Origin: Actinocatenispora thailandica
GTDB lineage: Bacteria > Actinomycetota > Actinomycetes > Mycobacteriales > Micromonosporaceae
Assembly: GCF_016865425.1 (NCBI RefSeq)
Contig: NZ_AP023355.1
Span: forward strand, 5,702,198-5,766,197
DNA length: 64,000 nucleotides
Reading direction: 5' to 3'
Position 1 is the first letter of the stretch; each line of letters starts with the position of its first letter. The notes beneath the pieces are model-generated. The model saw only the letters and a program-made list of their open reading frames with translations, searched no databases and was not told where the DNA came from. Positions 46,134 through 56,883 of this stretch are shown piece after piece. The translations under genes and the position numbers were made by a program.

Positions 46134-46954
46134 ATGCTCGCACAGCAACGGCAGTCCGCGATCCTGGACCTGGTCCGCCGGCACGGTGGCGTCCGGGTCT
46201 CCGACCTGGTGCGCGAGTTCAACGTCTCGGACATGACGATCCGCAGAGACCTGGAATCGCTCGCCCAGCGCGGGCTGCTGGCCAAGGTGCACGGCGGCGC
46301 CACCACGCTCGCCCCCGGCTCCACCGACGAACCCGGGTTCGCCGCCAAGTCGATGCGCCAGCAGGCCGAGAAGGAGGCCATCGCGCGGCGGGCCGCCGAA
46401 CTGGTCTCCCCCGGTACCGCGATCGCGATGTCCGCCGGCACCACCACCTGGACACTCGCGCACCAGCTGCTCGACGTACCGGCGCTGACCGTGGTGACCA
46501 ACTCGGTGCCGGTGGCCGAGGTGTTCTACCACAACGGCCGCGCCGACCAGACCGTCGTGCTCACCGGCGGCATCCGTACCCCGTCCGACGCGCTGGTCGG
46601 CCCGTTCGCCGAGACCGCGATCCGGTCGCTCAACCTCGACCAGCTGTTCCTCGGGGTACACGGCATCAACGAGCGGTCCGGCTTCACCACGCCGAACCTG
46701 ATGGAAGCGGAGACCGACCGGGCACTGGTGGCCGCCGCCCGCCGGCTGGTCGTGCTGGCCGACCACACCAAGTGGGAGACGGTCGGCATCTCCACCATCG
46801 CCCGGCTCGACGAGGCCGACGCGCTCGTCACCGACGACGGCCTGCCCGACGATGCCCAGCAGATCCTGGGCGGGCTGGTCGGCGACCTGCTCGTGGCGCC
46901 GGCCGGCGCCACGCCCGATACCGACACCGATGTGGATGCTGGACAGGCGAGTCG

Positions 46955-46958
<4 letters not shown>
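46134..46958 (+). CDS. DeoR-family transcriptional regulator of the gal locus
   Basis: 274 residues from ATG 46134, AGGAGG seven bases upstream. The N-terminal winged HTH reads RQSAILDLVRRHGGVRVSDL, then REFNVSDMTIRRDLESLAQRG. The C-terminal DeoRC sugar-phosphate sensor has AMSAGTTTWTLAHQL, VVLTGGIRTPSDALVG and VVLADHTKWETVG. It overlaps galT as ATGA, so it is co-expressed with the Leloir genes and probably represses both gal operons until a galactose-derived phosphate relieves it (inference). Confidence 0.92.
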
Positions 46959-48070
<1,112 letters not shown>

Positions 48071-48074
48071 AACA

Positions 48075-49067
48075 GTGAAGCTTCTCGTCACCGGCGGCGC
48101 CGGGTACATCGGCAGCATCGTCACCCGCCAGCTGCTCGCGGCCGGTCACCAGGTGGAGATCCTGGACGACCTGTCGAAGGGCTTCCGGGACAACGTGCCC
48201 GACGGGGTGCCGTTCCACCAGCTGTCGATCCACGACGTCGCGCAGGTGCTGACCCCGGACGCCGGGTTCGACGGGGTGCTGCACTTCGCCGCGAAGATCG
48301 CCGTCGAGGAGTCGGTGTCCAACCCGGGGCTGTACTGGGACACGAACGTGCGCGGCACGCTCGACCTGCTGGACGCGGTGCGCGCCGCGGGCACCCCGCG
48401 GCTGATCTTCTCCTCCACCGGTACGGTGCACGGCAACGTGTCCGGCGACGACCCGTCCGCGAAGATCACCGAGGACGCGCCGGTCGCGCCAACGAATCCG
48501 TACTCGTCCAGCAAGCTGATGATCGACCTGATGCTGGCCGGCGAGTGCGGCGGCTCGAACCTCGGCGCGGTGAGCCTGCGGTACTTCAACGCGGCCGGCG
48601 CGTCACTGTCCGACGCCGGGCACCTCGGCGAGCGGCACGAACCGGAGACCCACCTGATCCCGATCGCGCTGCAGGCCGCGGCCGGCGACCGGGGCGAGTT
48701 CTTCCTGTTCGGCGACGACTACGACACGCCGGACGGCACCTGCATCCGCGACTACATCCACGTCGAGGACCTGGCCACCGCGCACCTGCTGGCGCTGGAC
48801 AACACCGAGCCGGGGCAGCACAAGATCTTCAACCTGGGCAACGGCAACGGGTACAGCAACAAGCAGGTGATCGACGTGGTCCGGGAGGTGACCGGGGCGA
48901 AGCTGCCGGTGACCCTCGCGCCGCGCCGGGACGGCGACGCGGTGGTCGTCGTCGCCTCCTCGGAGAAGGCCCGCCGGGAGCTCGGCTGGGTGCCGACGAA
49001 GCCGCGGCTGTCCGACATCATCGCCGACGCCTGGACCTTCTACCAGTACGACAAGGGCCGGTCGTGA
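48075..49067 (+). CDS. galE: UDP-glucose 4-epimerase
   Basis: 330 residues from GTG 48075, with GAGGTAG upstream. Extended SDR: the NAD loop is GGAGYIGS (7-14), the catalytic Ser/Thr lies in FSSTGTVHG, and YxxxK is YSSSK (about 143). HEPETHLIP and RDYIHVEDLATAH are GalE hallmarks. Interconverts UDP-galactose and UDP-glucose. The 114-base gap to galK contains a GAGCGAGCGTCAGCGAGCGA stretch. Confidence 0.95.
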   Translation: MKLLVTGGAGYIGSIVTRQLLAAGHQVEILDDLSKGFRDNVPDGVPFHQLSIHDVAQVLTPDAGFDGVLHFAAKIAVEESVSNPGLYWDTNVRGTLDLLDAVRAAGTPRLIFSSTGTVHGNVSGDDPSAKITEDAPVAPTNPYSSSKLMIDLMLAGECGGSNLGAVSLRYFNAAGASLSDAGHLGERHEPETHLIPIALQAAAGDRGEFFLFGDDYDTPDGTCIRDYIHVEDLATAHLLALDNTEPGQHKIFNLGNGNGYSNKQVIDVVREVTGAKLPVTLAPRRDGDAVVVVASSEKARRELGWVPTKPRLSDIIADAWTFYQYDKGRS

Positions 49068-49181
49068 CGCGCCAGCCGGTGCCGGGCCGTCCGGGGGTGC
49101 GCCCGTGAGCGAGCGTCAGCGAGCGAACCGTCGGCATCGTCCGCCGTGTCTCGTGGGTGTTCCGACGAAGGAGGAACGCTC

Positions 49182-50315
49182 ATGAGTTCCTTCGCCGAGG
49201 TGTTCGGCGGGGAGCCGGACGGCGTATGGTACGCGCCCGGTCGGGTCAACCTGATCGGCGAGCACACCGACTACAACGACGGGTTCGTGCTGCCGTTCGC
49301 CCTGGCGCAGCGCACCACCGTCACCGCCCGGCGGTCAGCTGGTCCACAGTGGACTGTCCATTCGACGCTGACCAAGGAGACCGTCCAGATCGACGAGGCC
49401 GCGGCGGCCACCCCGGGCGCGCTGGCCGGCTGGTCGGCGTACGTCGCCGGGGTGGTCTGGGCGATGCACGAGGCCGGGCACCGGGTCGCCGGCGCCGAGC
49501 TGTTCATCGACTCCGACGTGCCGCTCGGTGCCGGGCTGTCCTCCTCGCACGCGCTGGAGTGCGCGGTGCTCGGCGCGCTCACTGATCTGTCCGATGTGGA
49601 CATACCGGTGACCGCCCGGCCGCGGCTGGTGCAACGCTCGGAGAACGGTTACGTCGGCGCGCCCACCGGCATCCTGGACCAGTCCGCATCGATCCTGTGC
49701 CAGGCCGGGCACGCGCTGTTCCTCGACTGCCGGGACCTGTCCAACGAGCAGGTACCGTTCGACCTCGCCGCCGCGGGCCTGGCCCTGCTGGTCATCGACA
49801 CCCGGGCGCCCCACCAGCACACCGACGGCGAGTACGCCAAGCGCCGGTCGGCGTGCGAGGCGGCCGCGCGGGTCCTCGGCGTCCCGGCGCTGCGCGACGT
49901 CTCCGGCGAACACCTCGACGCCGCGCTCGCCGCCCTGCCGGACGACGAGTCGCGTCGCCGGGTCCGGCACGTCGTCACCGAGAACCAGCGGGTACTGGAC
50001 ACCGTGTCGCTGCTGCGGGCCGGACAGCTGCGAGCGATCGGCCCGCTGCTGTCCGCGTCGCACACCTCGATGCGGGACGACTACGAGATCACCGTGCCGC
50101 CGGTCGACACCGCGGTCGCCGCCGCGCTGTCCGCCGGGGCGTACGGGGCGCGGATGACCGGCGGCGGCTTCGGCGGCTGCGTGCTGGCACTCACCGATGC
50201 CGGCGCGGTCGACGAGGTGCAGCAGGCGGTCCGGAACGCCTTCGCCAGCAACGGTTTCACCGAACCGGCGACGTTCCTCGCGGTGCCCTCGCAGGGCGCC
50301 GGCCGGCTCGCCTGA
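49182..50315 (+). CDS. galK: Galactokinase
   Basis: 377 residues from ATG 49182, with AAGGAGGAACG upstream. GHMP kinase: signature 1 is GRVNLIGEHTDYNDGFVLP, the ATP loop PLGAGLSSSHALE, and the C-terminal motif GARMTGGGFGGCVLAL. Phosphorylates galactose at C1. Completes the deoR-galT-galE-galK Leloir operon, which ends at a (GGCCCC)n tract and a 62-bp palindrome. Confidence 0.95.
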   Translation: MSSFAEVFGGEPDGVWYAPGRVNLIGEHTDYNDGFVLPFALAQRTTVTARRSAGPQWTVHSTLTKETVQIDEAAAATPGALAGWSAYVAGVVWAMHEAGHRVAGAELFIDSDVPLGAGLSSSHALECAVLGALTDLSDVDIPVTARPRLVQRSENGYVGAPTGILDQSASILCQAGHALFLDCRDLSNEQVPFDLAAAGLALLVIDTRAPHQHTDGEYAKRRSACEAAARVLGVPALRDVSGEHLDAALAALPDDESRRRVRHVVTENQRVLDTVSLLRAGQLRAIGPLLSASHTSMRDDYEITVPPVDTAVAAALSAGAYGARMTGGGFGGCVLALTDAGAVDEVQQAVRNAFASNGFTEPATFLAVPSQGAGRLA

Positions 50316-50335
50316 GCGACCGGCTCCGGCCGCCC

Positions 50336-50383
50336 GGCCCTGGCCCTGGCCCCGGCCCCGGCCCCGGCCCCGGCCCCGGCCCC
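50336..50383. repeat. GGCCCT/GGCCCC hexanucleotide tract
   Basis: Eight consecutive hexamers, two GGCCCT then six GGCCCC, 48 bases, directly after galK. A simple-sequence tract prone to slippage. Confidence 0.95.
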
Positions 50384-50404
50384 GGAGCGTGGGCATGACC
50401 ACGC

Positions 50405-50466
50405 CCCTTTGCTCTGGACACTCATGTGCACCACCGGTGGTGCACATGAGTGTCCAGAGCAAAGGG
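50405..50466. terminator. 62-bp perfect palindrome between galK and the GNAT gene
   Basis: Two 31-base arms (outer end CCCTTTGCTCTGGACACTCA) are exact reverse complements with no loop. Probably a bidirectional terminator for galK (plus) and the acetyltransferase (minus); as DNA it could extrude a cruciform. The 329-base gap 50316-50644 also holds the hexamer tract and the repeat cluster. Confidence 0.85.
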
Positions 50467-50497
50467 CGGTCACAACGGGCCGGCCCCGCCGAGGAAC

Positions 50498-50595
50498 GCC
50501 GGCCAGGCAGAAAGCCGCCGGCCAGGCAGAAAGCCGCCGGCCACACCACAGCGCCGCCACGCCGAAAGTTGGCGGCCACACCACAGCGCCGCCAC
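50498..50595. repeat. Cluster of 19-bp tandem and 22-bp direct repeats
   Basis: Unit GCCGGCCAGGCAGAAAGCC occurs twice in tandem (50498-50535). A 22-base unit beginning GGCCACACCACAGCGC occurs identically at 50539-50560 and 50574-50595. Noncoding spacer downstream of the GNAT gene. Confidence 0.85.
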
Positions 50596-50644
50596 TCCGA
50601 TAGGCTGCGGCCACGCGAAGACGCCGCTACGCCGACGGTGCAGG

Positions 50645-51454
50645 CTACTCGGACGGGCGCCAGATGTACGGAACGGTGACGGCGACCGGGCGCAGGCCGA
50701 GCCGGGTCAGGATCGGTCGGCTGTCCGGCGACGCGTCGACCTGCAGGTAGCGGTAACCGCGCTCGGCGGCGAGCCGCGCCCGGTGCGCCACCAGCGCCCG
50801 GTAGATGCCCTTGCCGCGCCACTGTGGCAACGTCGATCCACCCCACAGCGAGGCGAACTCGGTACCGGTGTGGAACACCACCCAGGATGCGCAGACGACC
50901 TCGTCACCGGCCTCGGCGAGAACCACGACGGCCGGATCACCGTCCTCGGGATCCATGAACCGGGTCAGCGCGTCCGGTAGCCAGGAGTGGTCGAACCCCC
51001 AGACCTTCTCCTCCATCGCGCGGATCCGCTCCAGGTCGGCGCGACCGGTAACCGCCCGGACCACCACCCCGTCCGCTACCGTGGCCGGCACGGCGAGCGG
51101 CGCCACCGGCCCGATGTGGATGGTCTCGTCCTCTTCCGGGGTGAAACCCTTGGCGCGCAACCGATCGGTCAGATCGTCCGGCTCGTCGTAGTGGTGCCAC
51201 TTCCATTCGAACGACTGGCCGAGCGCCGCGAAGTGCCGCACCTGGTCGTCGATCAGCGCGTCCAGCTCGGCACCGCGCAGCCCGCCGAGATCGCGGTACA
51301 GCACGAAGCCGGCGCCTTCCAGCGCGGTCTTCCGCACGAGCGGACCGACCCGCTCGATCTGGCCGCCGTTGCCGCTGCCCGCCCGGCCGCGCAGTTGGTC
51401 GTCGTACGCCCCGCGGTACGCCAGGGCCTGGGCTGAGCTGTCCAGTTCGATCAC
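50645..51454 (-). CDS. GNAT-family N-acetyltransferase
   Basis: 269 residues from GTG 51454 (MIELDSSAQALAYRG); the ribosome site is weak, so the start is less certain. The C-terminal GNAT domain shows VVRAVTGRADLERIRAMEEK, ASWVVFHTGTEFASLWGGST and the acetyl-CoA loop LPQWRGKGIYRALVAHRARL (Q/RxxGxG/A). The N-terminal half has the helical pattern of two-domain GNATs. Substrate unknown. It is separated from icd by a hairpin terminator. Confidence 0.85.
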   Translation of the reverse strand: MIELDSSAQALAYRGAYDDQLRGRAGSGNGGQIERVGPLVRKTALEGAGFVLYRDLGGLRGAELDALIDDQVRHFAALGQSFEWKWHHYDEPDDLTDRLRAKGFTPEEDETIHIGPVAPLAVPATVADGVVVRAVTGRADLERIRAMEEKVWGFDHSWLPDALTRFMDPEDGDPAVVVLAEAGDEVVCASWVVFHTGTEFASLWGGSTLPQWRGKGIYRALVAHRARLAAERGYRYLQVDASPDSRPILTRLGLRPVAVTVPYIWRPSE

Positions 51455-51532
51455 GCCGGCAGTGCAGCACGCTGTCGGTTGTCCCGCAACCGGTTTCACC
51501 CACCTGGCGGAGGCAACAGCCGGCCGGCACGC

Positions 51533-51566
51533 CGACGGCCCGGACCGTGATCGGTCCGGGCCGTCG
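51533..51566 (-). terminator. Hairpin terminator after icd
   Basis: Perfect 15-bp stem CGACGGCCCGGACCG with a TGAT loop, 50 bases past the icd stop. Confidence 0.8.
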
Positions 51567-51615
51567 AACGGGTCGGTCGACCGGCAGGCGCAAAGGTTGC
51601 TTCGCCGGCGCCCAG

Positions 51616-52830
51616 TCAGGCGCGCTTCGCGGCGAGCCGGTCGGCGATCGAGGACATGAACTCGTCGGTGGACTGCCACGGGGCGTCCTTGCCGATGAGC
51701 AGCGCCAGGTCCTTGGTCATCTGGCCGGCCTCGACGGTCTCCACGCAGGCCGCCTCGACCTGGTGGGCGAACTCGGCCAGCTCCGGGGTGTTGTCCAGCT
51801 TGCCACGGTGCTCCAGGCCCCGGCTCCAGGCGAAGATCGACGCGACCGGGTTGGTCGAGGTCTTCTCGCCCTGCTGGTAGCGCCGGTAGTGCCGGGTCAC
51901 GGTGCCGTGCGCGGCCTCGGCCTCGACCGTACGGCCGTCCGGGGTCATCAGCACCGAGGTCATCAGGCCGAGCGAGCCGAAGCCCTGCGCGACGACGTCG
52001 GACTGCACGTCGCCGTCGTAGTTCTTGCAGGCCCACACGTAGCCGCCGTCGCCCTTGATGGCCTGCGCCACCATGTCGTCGATCAGCCGGTGCTCGTACC
52101 AGATGCCGGCGGCGTCGAAGTCGGCCTTGAACTCCGCCTCGAAGATCTCCGCGAAGATGTCCTTGAACCGGCCGTCGTACGCCTTCAGGATGGTGTTCTT
52201 CGTCGACAGGTAGACCGGGTACTTGCGCTCCAGCCCGTACCGGAGCGACGCGCGGGCGAAGTCCCGGATCGAGTCGTCGAAGTTGTACATGCCGACCGCG
52301 ACGCCGCCGCCGTTGAAGTCGGCGACGTTGAACTCCATCGGCGCACCCTCGCCGGACGGCGTGTAGGTGATCGTCACCTTGCCCGGCCCCGGCACCACGA
52401 AGTCACTCGCCTTGTACTGGTCGCCGTGCGCGTGCCGGCCGATCACGATCGGCTTGGTCCAACCCGGCACGTACCGCGGGATGTTGGACATCACGATCGG
52501 CTCGCGGAAGATCACGCCGCCGAGGATGTTGCGGATGGTGCCGTTGGGCGAGCGCCACATCTTCTTCAGGCCGAACTCCTCGACCCGCGCCTCGTCCGGG
52601 GTGATCGTCGCGCACTTGACGCCGACGCCGTGCTTCTTGATCGCGTTCGCCGCGTCGATCGTGACCTGGTCGTCGGTCGCGTCGCGGTGCTCGATGCCCA
52701 GGTCGTAGTACTCAAGATCGACATCGAGATACGGCAGGATCAGCTGGTCCTTGATCTGCTTCCAGATGATCCGGGTCATCTCGTCGCCGTCGAGCTCGAC
52801 GACCGGGTTGGCTACCTTGATCTTGGCCAT
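51616..52830 (-). CDS. icd: NADP-dependent isocitrate dehydrogenase
   Basis: 404 residues from ATG 52830, with GAGAGGAG upstream. Eukaryote-like dimeric [23 protein letters not shown] at the start, [20 protein letters not shown] (substrate Ser/Asn/Arg), [33 protein letters not shown] (metal Asp) and [13 protein letters not shown] (NADP loop). Converts isocitrate to 2-oxoglutarate with NADPH production. A CAGTAC/GTACTG palindrome lies just upstream at 52860-52875. Confidence 0.96.
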   Translation of the reverse strand: MAKIKVANPVVELDGDEMTRIIWKQIKDQLILPYLDVDLEYYDLGIEHRDATDDQVTIDAANAIKKHGVGVKCATITPDEARVEEFGLKKMWRSPNGTIRNILGGVIFREPIVMSNIPRYVPGWTKPIVIGRHAHGDQYKASDFVVPGPGKVTITYTPSGEGAPMEFNVADFNGGGVAVGMYNFDDSIRDFARASLRYGLERKYPVYLSTKNTILKAYDGRFKDIFAEIFEAEFKADFDAAGIWYEHRLIDDMVAQAIKGDGGYVWACKNYDGDVQSDVVAQGFGSLGLMTSVLMTPDGRTVEAEAAHGTVTRHYRRYQQGEKTSTNPVASIFAWSRGLEHRGKLDNTPELAEFAHQVEAACVETVEAGQMTKDLALLIGKDAPWQSTDEFMSSIADRLAAKRA

Positions 52831-53098
52831 CGGCCGGGCTCTCCTCTCACGGTCATTAACAGTACGAGCGTACTGGACAGCACCGGCCCCGTACACCCTG
52901 GGGCCGCGCCGATCCGCCCGCCGCCGGGCGGGACCCGTTCCCTCACCGCCGCGGCCAACCAGACGAAACCGGCCGAACCGGTGGGGTGGGGGCAGCTCCA
53001 GCACCCGGACGCCGGGCCGCCGGATCGCCCCGGGCGCGCCCGTCGGGCAGGTTGGAGAGGTCAGGTACGACGCCGTTCCGCACCCCAGGAGCACGAAG

Positions 53099-53551
53099 AT
53101 GAGCGCCCCGTCCACCGTCGCGACCCACCTGCTGTGGCCCGAGATCCTGCCGATCGACGACATCGATCGCCGGATCGCCCGCGACTCGGCCCGCACCGCG
53201 TACCAGCGCAACGACCTCGACGCCGAACGCTACGCCCGCGCGCTGAACCGGATCGGCAGCGCCACCAACCGCGGCCACCTCAGTGCGGCGCTGCGCGGCG
53301 TGCCCGTCACGCCGTACCCGCCGGCCGGCCTGTTCCTGGCCATCCGGCTGCTCACCGGGCTGACCCTGGTGTCGACCGCGGTACAGATCGTGATCTGGCT
53401 GATGATCGGCCTGATCGGCGGCTGGGACGCGCCGTGGTGGCTGTGGTCCGCGATCCCCGGCGCGTTCGTCGTGTTCTGCCTGTGGTGCGCCGCCGAGGGA
53501 CCGCGCCGCAGCGCCCGCGGCCAATACCAGCTCGCGGCGACCCAGCGCTGA
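53099..53551 (+). CDS. DUF1707-like small membrane protein
   Basis: 150 residues from ATG 53099, with AGGAGC upstream. The N-terminal [20 protein letters not shown] and [12 protein letters not shown] resemble DUF1707 (the DRE.A...L..A...GRL pattern), followed by two membrane helices (about 80-105 and 112-132) and a basic C-tail. DUF1707 proteins are common actinobacterial membrane proteins of unknown role. Convergent with mdh. Confidence 0.6.
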   Translation: MSAPSTVATHLLWPEILPIDDIDRRIARDSARTAYQRNDLDAERYARALNRIGSATNRGHLSAALRGVPVTPYPPAGLFLAIRLLTGLTLVSTAVQIVIWLMIGLIGGWDAPWWLWSAIPGAFVVFCLWCAAEGPRRSARGQYQLAATQR

Positions 53552-53570
53552 GCGGATCCGCGGCCCGGCG

Positions 53571-53647
53571 CGAACCCGACACTCCGCGGCGAACCGGCAC
53601 CGAACCCGACACCCGACGCGGTGGCCAACCGGCGCCGAACCCGACAC
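53571..53647. repeat. Three short direct repeats
   Basis: CGAACCCGACAC occurs at 53571, 53601 and 53636 within a noncoding gap between convergent genes. Confidence 0.8.
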
Positions 53648-53659
53648 CCGGCGGCCGGA

Positions 53660-54604
53660 TCAGCGCAGCCTCGCCTGCCGCTCCCGGAGGGTGTCCGCCG
53701 CCTCGGTCAGCGCCGCCAGCTCCGACTCGGCCAGCGGCGTCGTCACGACCCGGCGCACCCCGGTCACCCCGAGCTCCACCGGCACCCCGAGATACACGTC
53801 GGCGATGCCGTACTCGCCGGTCAGCCACGCGCAGGCGGGCAGCACCGCGCCGGTGTCCCCGGCGATCGCCCGCGCCATCGCAGCGGCCGCCGCGGACGGC
53901 GCGTGGTACGCCGACCCGGTCTTGAGCAGCGCCACGATCTCGCCACCACCGGTACGGGTCCGCTCGGTCAACGCGTCCAGCGCGTCCGCGTCGACCACCT
54001 CCGCCAGCGGCCGGCCATCCACGGTCGACCGCGACGGTACCGGCACCATCGCGTCGCCGTGCGACCCGAGCGTGAGGGTACGAACCGACGAGACCGGCAC
54101 ACCGAGCTCATCCGCCACGAACGTGCTGAACCGAGCCGAATCCAGCACCCCACCCTGGCCGATCACCCGGGACGGCGGGAACCCGGTGACCCGCTGCGCC
54201 AGCGCGGTCATCTCGTCCAGCGGATTGGTCACCACGATCAACACCGCGCCGGCCGCATGCCGGGCGATCTGCGCCGCCGCGTCCCGCACCACCGCCGCAT
54301 TGGTGTCCAACAGCTCCTGCCGGCTCATCCCCGGGGTGCGCGGCACCCCCGCCGCGAGCACCACCACATCCGACCCGGCCAGCACGTCGTACCCGTCGCC
54401 ACCGCGACCGGTGGTGCGCCCCACCACATGCGTCTCGAACCCGACGATCGGCCGGCACTGACCGATGTCCAGCGCCAGCCCCTCGGCCCGGCCCTCCACC
54501 ACGTCGGTCAACACCACCGTGTCGAACGCGTCGCACTCGGCCAACCGGTGCGCCGTCGTCGCGCCGTACGCACCGGCACCGATCACCGACACCTTGCCGG
54601 CCAT
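53660..54604 (-). CDS. mdh: Malate dehydrogenase (lactate/malate dehydrogenase fold)
   Basis: 314 residues from ATG 54604, with GGGGAGGTGGGC upstream. Rossmann loop VIGAGAYGATTA (GxGxxG), the substrate loop GVPRTPGMSRQELL with the Arg typical of malate specificity, TNPLDEM, and the catalytic His in GSHGDAMVPVP. This is the short MDH class related to LDH. Oxidises malate to oxaloacetate with NAD. folD lies immediately upstream on the same strand, 54 bases away. Confidence 0.92.
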   Translation of the reverse strand: MAGKVSVIGAGAYGATTAHRLAECDAFDTVVLTDVVEGRAEGLALDIGQCRPIVGFETHVVGRTTGRGGDGYDVLAGSDVVVLAAGVPRTPGMSRQELLDTNAAVVRDAAAQIARHAAGAVLIVVTNPLDEMTALAQRVTGFPPSRVIGQGGVLDSARFSTFVADELGVPVSSVRTLTLGSHGDAMVPVPSRSTVDGRPLAEVVDADALDALTERTRTGGGEIVALLKTGSAYHAPSAAAAAMARAIAGDTGAVLPACAWLTGEYGIADVYLGVPVELGVTGVRRVVTTPLAESELAALTEAADTLRERQARLR

Positions 54605-54658
54605 GCCCACCTCCCCGGCGGCCCGGAACCGGCCGCCACGGCCGATCCGAGCGGTCGC

Positions 54659-55531
54659 TCAGCCGAGCCGCGCCTCGGCGGCCTCCACCACGTTGGTCAG
54701 CAGCATCGCGCGAGTCATCGGGCCGACACCACCGGGCATCGGGGCCAGGTAGCCGGCGACCTCCCGGACCTCCGGGTGCACGTCACCGACCAGCTTCGCC
54801 TTGCCGGACTCCTGCGGTACCCGAGTGATACCCACATCCAGCACGGCCGCGCCGGGCTTGATCATGTCCGCGGTCAGCAGGTGCGGCCGGCCGGCCGCGA
54901 CCACCACCACGTCGGCGTTCCGGGTGTGTGCCGCGACGTCCCTGGTACCGGTGTGGCACAGCGTCACCGTGGCGTTCTCGCTGCGCCGGGTCAGCAGCAG
55001 GCCGAGCGGCCGGCCCACCGTGGTGCCGCGGCCGATGATGGTGACCTCCGCGCCGCGCAGGGCCACCCCGTACCGGGTGAGCAGCTCCACGATGCCGCGC
55101 GGCGTGCACGGCAACGCGCCGGCCTCGCCCAACACCAGCCGGCCCAGGCTGACCGGGTGCAGCCCGTCGGCGTCCTTGACCGGATCGATCCGCTCCAGGA
55201 TCGCCTGGGTGTCGATCTGGTCCGGCAGCGGCAGCTGCACGATGTAGCCGGTGCAGGCCGGGTCGGCGTTCAGCTCGTCGACCGCGCGCTCGACGTCCGC
55301 CTGCGTCGCGTCGGCCGGCAGGTCGCGGCGGATCGAGGTGATGCCGACCTCGGCGCAGTCCCGGTGCTTGCCCGCCACGTACGCGTGCGAACCGGGGTCG
55401 TCACCGACCAGGATGGTGCCCAGCCCCGGAGTGCTGCCCCGCTCGGTCAGCGCCTTGACCCGCGCCCGCAGCTCGTCCTTGATCGCCGCAGCGGTCGCCT
55501 TGCCGTCGAGAATCGTCGCCTGCTCGCTCAC
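54659..55531 (-). CDS. folD: Bifunctional methylenetetrahydrofolate dehydrogenase/cyclohydrolase
   Basis: 290 residues. GTG 55531 begins [20 protein letters not shown]; no ribosome site is obvious. Family signatures are [14 protein letters not shown] (catalytic Lys), [26 protein letters not shown] and the NADP loop [16 protein letters not shown]. Interconverts methylene-, methenyl- and formyl-THF for purine and methionine synthesis. Probably cotranscribed with mdh. Confidence 0.95.
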   Translation of the reverse strand: MSEQATILDGKATAAAIKDELRARVKALTERGSTPGLGTILVGDDPGSHAYVAGKHRDCAEVGITSIRRDLPADATQADVERAVDELNADPACTGYIVQLPLPDQIDTQAILERIDPVKDADGLHPVSLGRLVLGEAGALPCTPRGIVELLTRYGVALRGAEVTIIGRGTTVGRPLGLLLTRRSENATVTLCHTGTRDVAAHTRNADVVVVAAGRPHLLTADMIKPGAAVLDVGITRVPQESGKAKLVGDVHPEVREVAGYLAPMPGGVGPMTRAMLLTNVVEAAEARLG

Positions 55532-55589
55532 ACACCGCAGTCTGTCACGGTCCCGGACGGCCACCGACGCCGGTCGGCCGACCGGCAGC

Positions 55590-55856
55590 TCAGCCGACCA
55601 ACTCGTCGGGAAAGCACCAGCGCCACGACTCGCCCGGCTCGGCCGAGCGCACCACCGGATGCTCGGTGTGCTGGTAGTGGCGGGTCGCGTGGGTGGCCGG
55701 CGACGAGTCACAGCAACCGACATGACCACAGGTCAGGCACAGCCGCAGGTGCACCCAGTCGTGCCGGCCCTCGGCCAGGCAGTCGGTGCAGCCGGCCGGC
55801 GTCTGCGGCGGCGGGTCGGGCTGCTCGGCCGCCTGGTCCATGTGAATACAGGGCAT
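55590..55856 (-). CDS. UBP-type zinc finger protein
   Basis: 88 residues from ATG 55856, with GGGGAGGAATACGC upstream. It is a single Zn[41 protein letters not shown], then [11 protein letters not shown]. In eukaryotes this fold binds the ubiquitin C-terminus; actinobacteria keep a stand-alone version with unknown role. Its upstream flank is the 69-bp minisatellite. Confidence 0.9.
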   Translation of the reverse strand: MPCIHMDQAAEQPDPPPQTPAGCTDCLAEGRHDWVHLRLCLTCGHVGCCDSSPATHATRHYQHTEHPVVRSAEPGESWRWCFPDELVG

Positions 55857-55878
55857 GTGCGTATTCCTCCCCGGGGAG

Positions 55879-56160
55879 ACATCCGCTCGGTCCTGACGGG
55901 GGGTTGGGGGGCACTCAAAGGCTCATAGATCACGACCCGCCCCTCCCGACGACATTCGCTCGCTTCGGACGGGACGATCGGGGGAACCCACAGGCCCAAC
56001 GATCACCACCGACCCCGACGACATTCGCTCGCTTCGGACGGGACGATCGGGGAGACCCGCAGGCCCAACGATCACCACCGACCCCGACGACATTCGCGCT
56101 CCCGGACGGGACGATCGGGGAACCCGCAGGCCCAACGATCACCAGACATTCGCTTGCTCC
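55879..56160. repeat. 69-bp minisatellite
   Basis: Units beginning GACATTCGCTCGCTTCGGAC start at 55951, 56020 and 56089 (period 69); a shortened unit starts at 56145, and a diverged one at 55879. The unit length is a multiple of three, so frames stay open across it (about 23 residues per unit), but none has a ribosome site. It fills most of the 367-base gap 55857-56223. Confidence 0.9.
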
Positions 56161-56223
56161 GAGTGCGCCGGCGTCCGGGTGCTCTGGGGCGAGAGTACGG
56201 GGTGGGGCGGCGCGACGTCGCCG

Positions 56224-56835
56224 TTACGCCTCGACGACCGCGCCGTACGAGCTGGCCACCTGGACGGCCTGGCCGAGATCGATGCGGGCGCCGGTGAGAT
56301 CGAGCCCGCGCAGCGCGACCGCGGTCAGGTCGGCTCCACGCAGGTCCGTGTCGACCAGCTTGACGTGCGACAGCTTCGCGTACCCGAGGTCGGCGTCGCG
56401 CAGGTCCGCCCGGCTCAGGTCGGACTCGGACAGGTCGGCCTCGCGCAGCCGAACCTTGCGCAGGTCGAGCCGGCCGAGGTCGTGCCCGCGCAGCGACACG
56501 TACGACCAGTCGCCGCCGCGGACGGTCAGCGGTCGCAGCGTGCAGCCCAGGAACGTGCTGCCGGTCAGCTTGCAGTCGTCGAACGTGACGCCGAACAGCG
56601 ACGCCGCTCGCAACGTGCAGTGCAGCAGCGCGCACCGGGTCAGCACGGCGGCGTTCAACCGGGCCCCGACGAAGGTGCACCGTTCGAAGGTACACGCGGT
56701 CGCGGTCAGCTCCGTCAGGTCGGCCTCGACGAACTCGCAGTCGACGAAGCGCTGCCGCTCGACCGTCGCGCAGGCCCAGTCTTCGTGGTCGATCCGCTCA
56801 CCGACCCGCTCCGGTCGTTCGTCCTCGTCGGTCAT
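56224..56835 (-). CDS. Pentapeptide-repeat protein
   Basis: 203 residues from ATG 56835 (MTDEDERPERVGE); an upstream in-frame ATG at 56865 is possible and no ribosome site decides. Repeating A(D/N)LxX units form a right-handed quadrilateral beta-helix: FVEADLTELTATACTFERC early, then ADLSESDLSRADLRDADLGY and TDLRGADLTAVALRGLDLTG. Some pentapeptide proteins protect DNA gyrase from quinolones, but most have no known role; no evidence favours one here. The cell location is probably cytoplasmic, as there is no signal. Confidence 0.85.
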   Translation of the reverse strand: MTDEDERPERVGERIDHEDWACATVERQRFVDCEFVEADLTELTATACTFERCTFVGARLNAAVLTRCALLHCTLRAASLFGVTFDDCKLTGSTFLGCTLRPLTVRGGDWSYVSLRGHDLGRLDLRKVRLREADLSESDLSRADLRDADLGYAKLSHVKLVDTDLRGADLTAVALRGLDLTGARIDLGQAVQVASSYGAVVEA

Positions 56836-56883
56836 GCGGTGCAGCATGCCACCGGGCGGTGACATTTCGGCGCCGCCAGCGGG

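Noticed and set aside
51616-53211. Longer upstream starts for icd
   Set aside because: The family N-terminus [17 protein letters not shown] and a GAGAGGAG site place the start at 52830.
55879-56160. CRISPR array
   Set aside because: The 69-bp units are adjacent without unique spacers and no cas genes are present.
56224-56865. Quinolone-resistance Qnr/MfpA protein
   Set aside because: Pentapeptide repeats alone do not identify gyrase binding; sequence outside the repeats gives no support.
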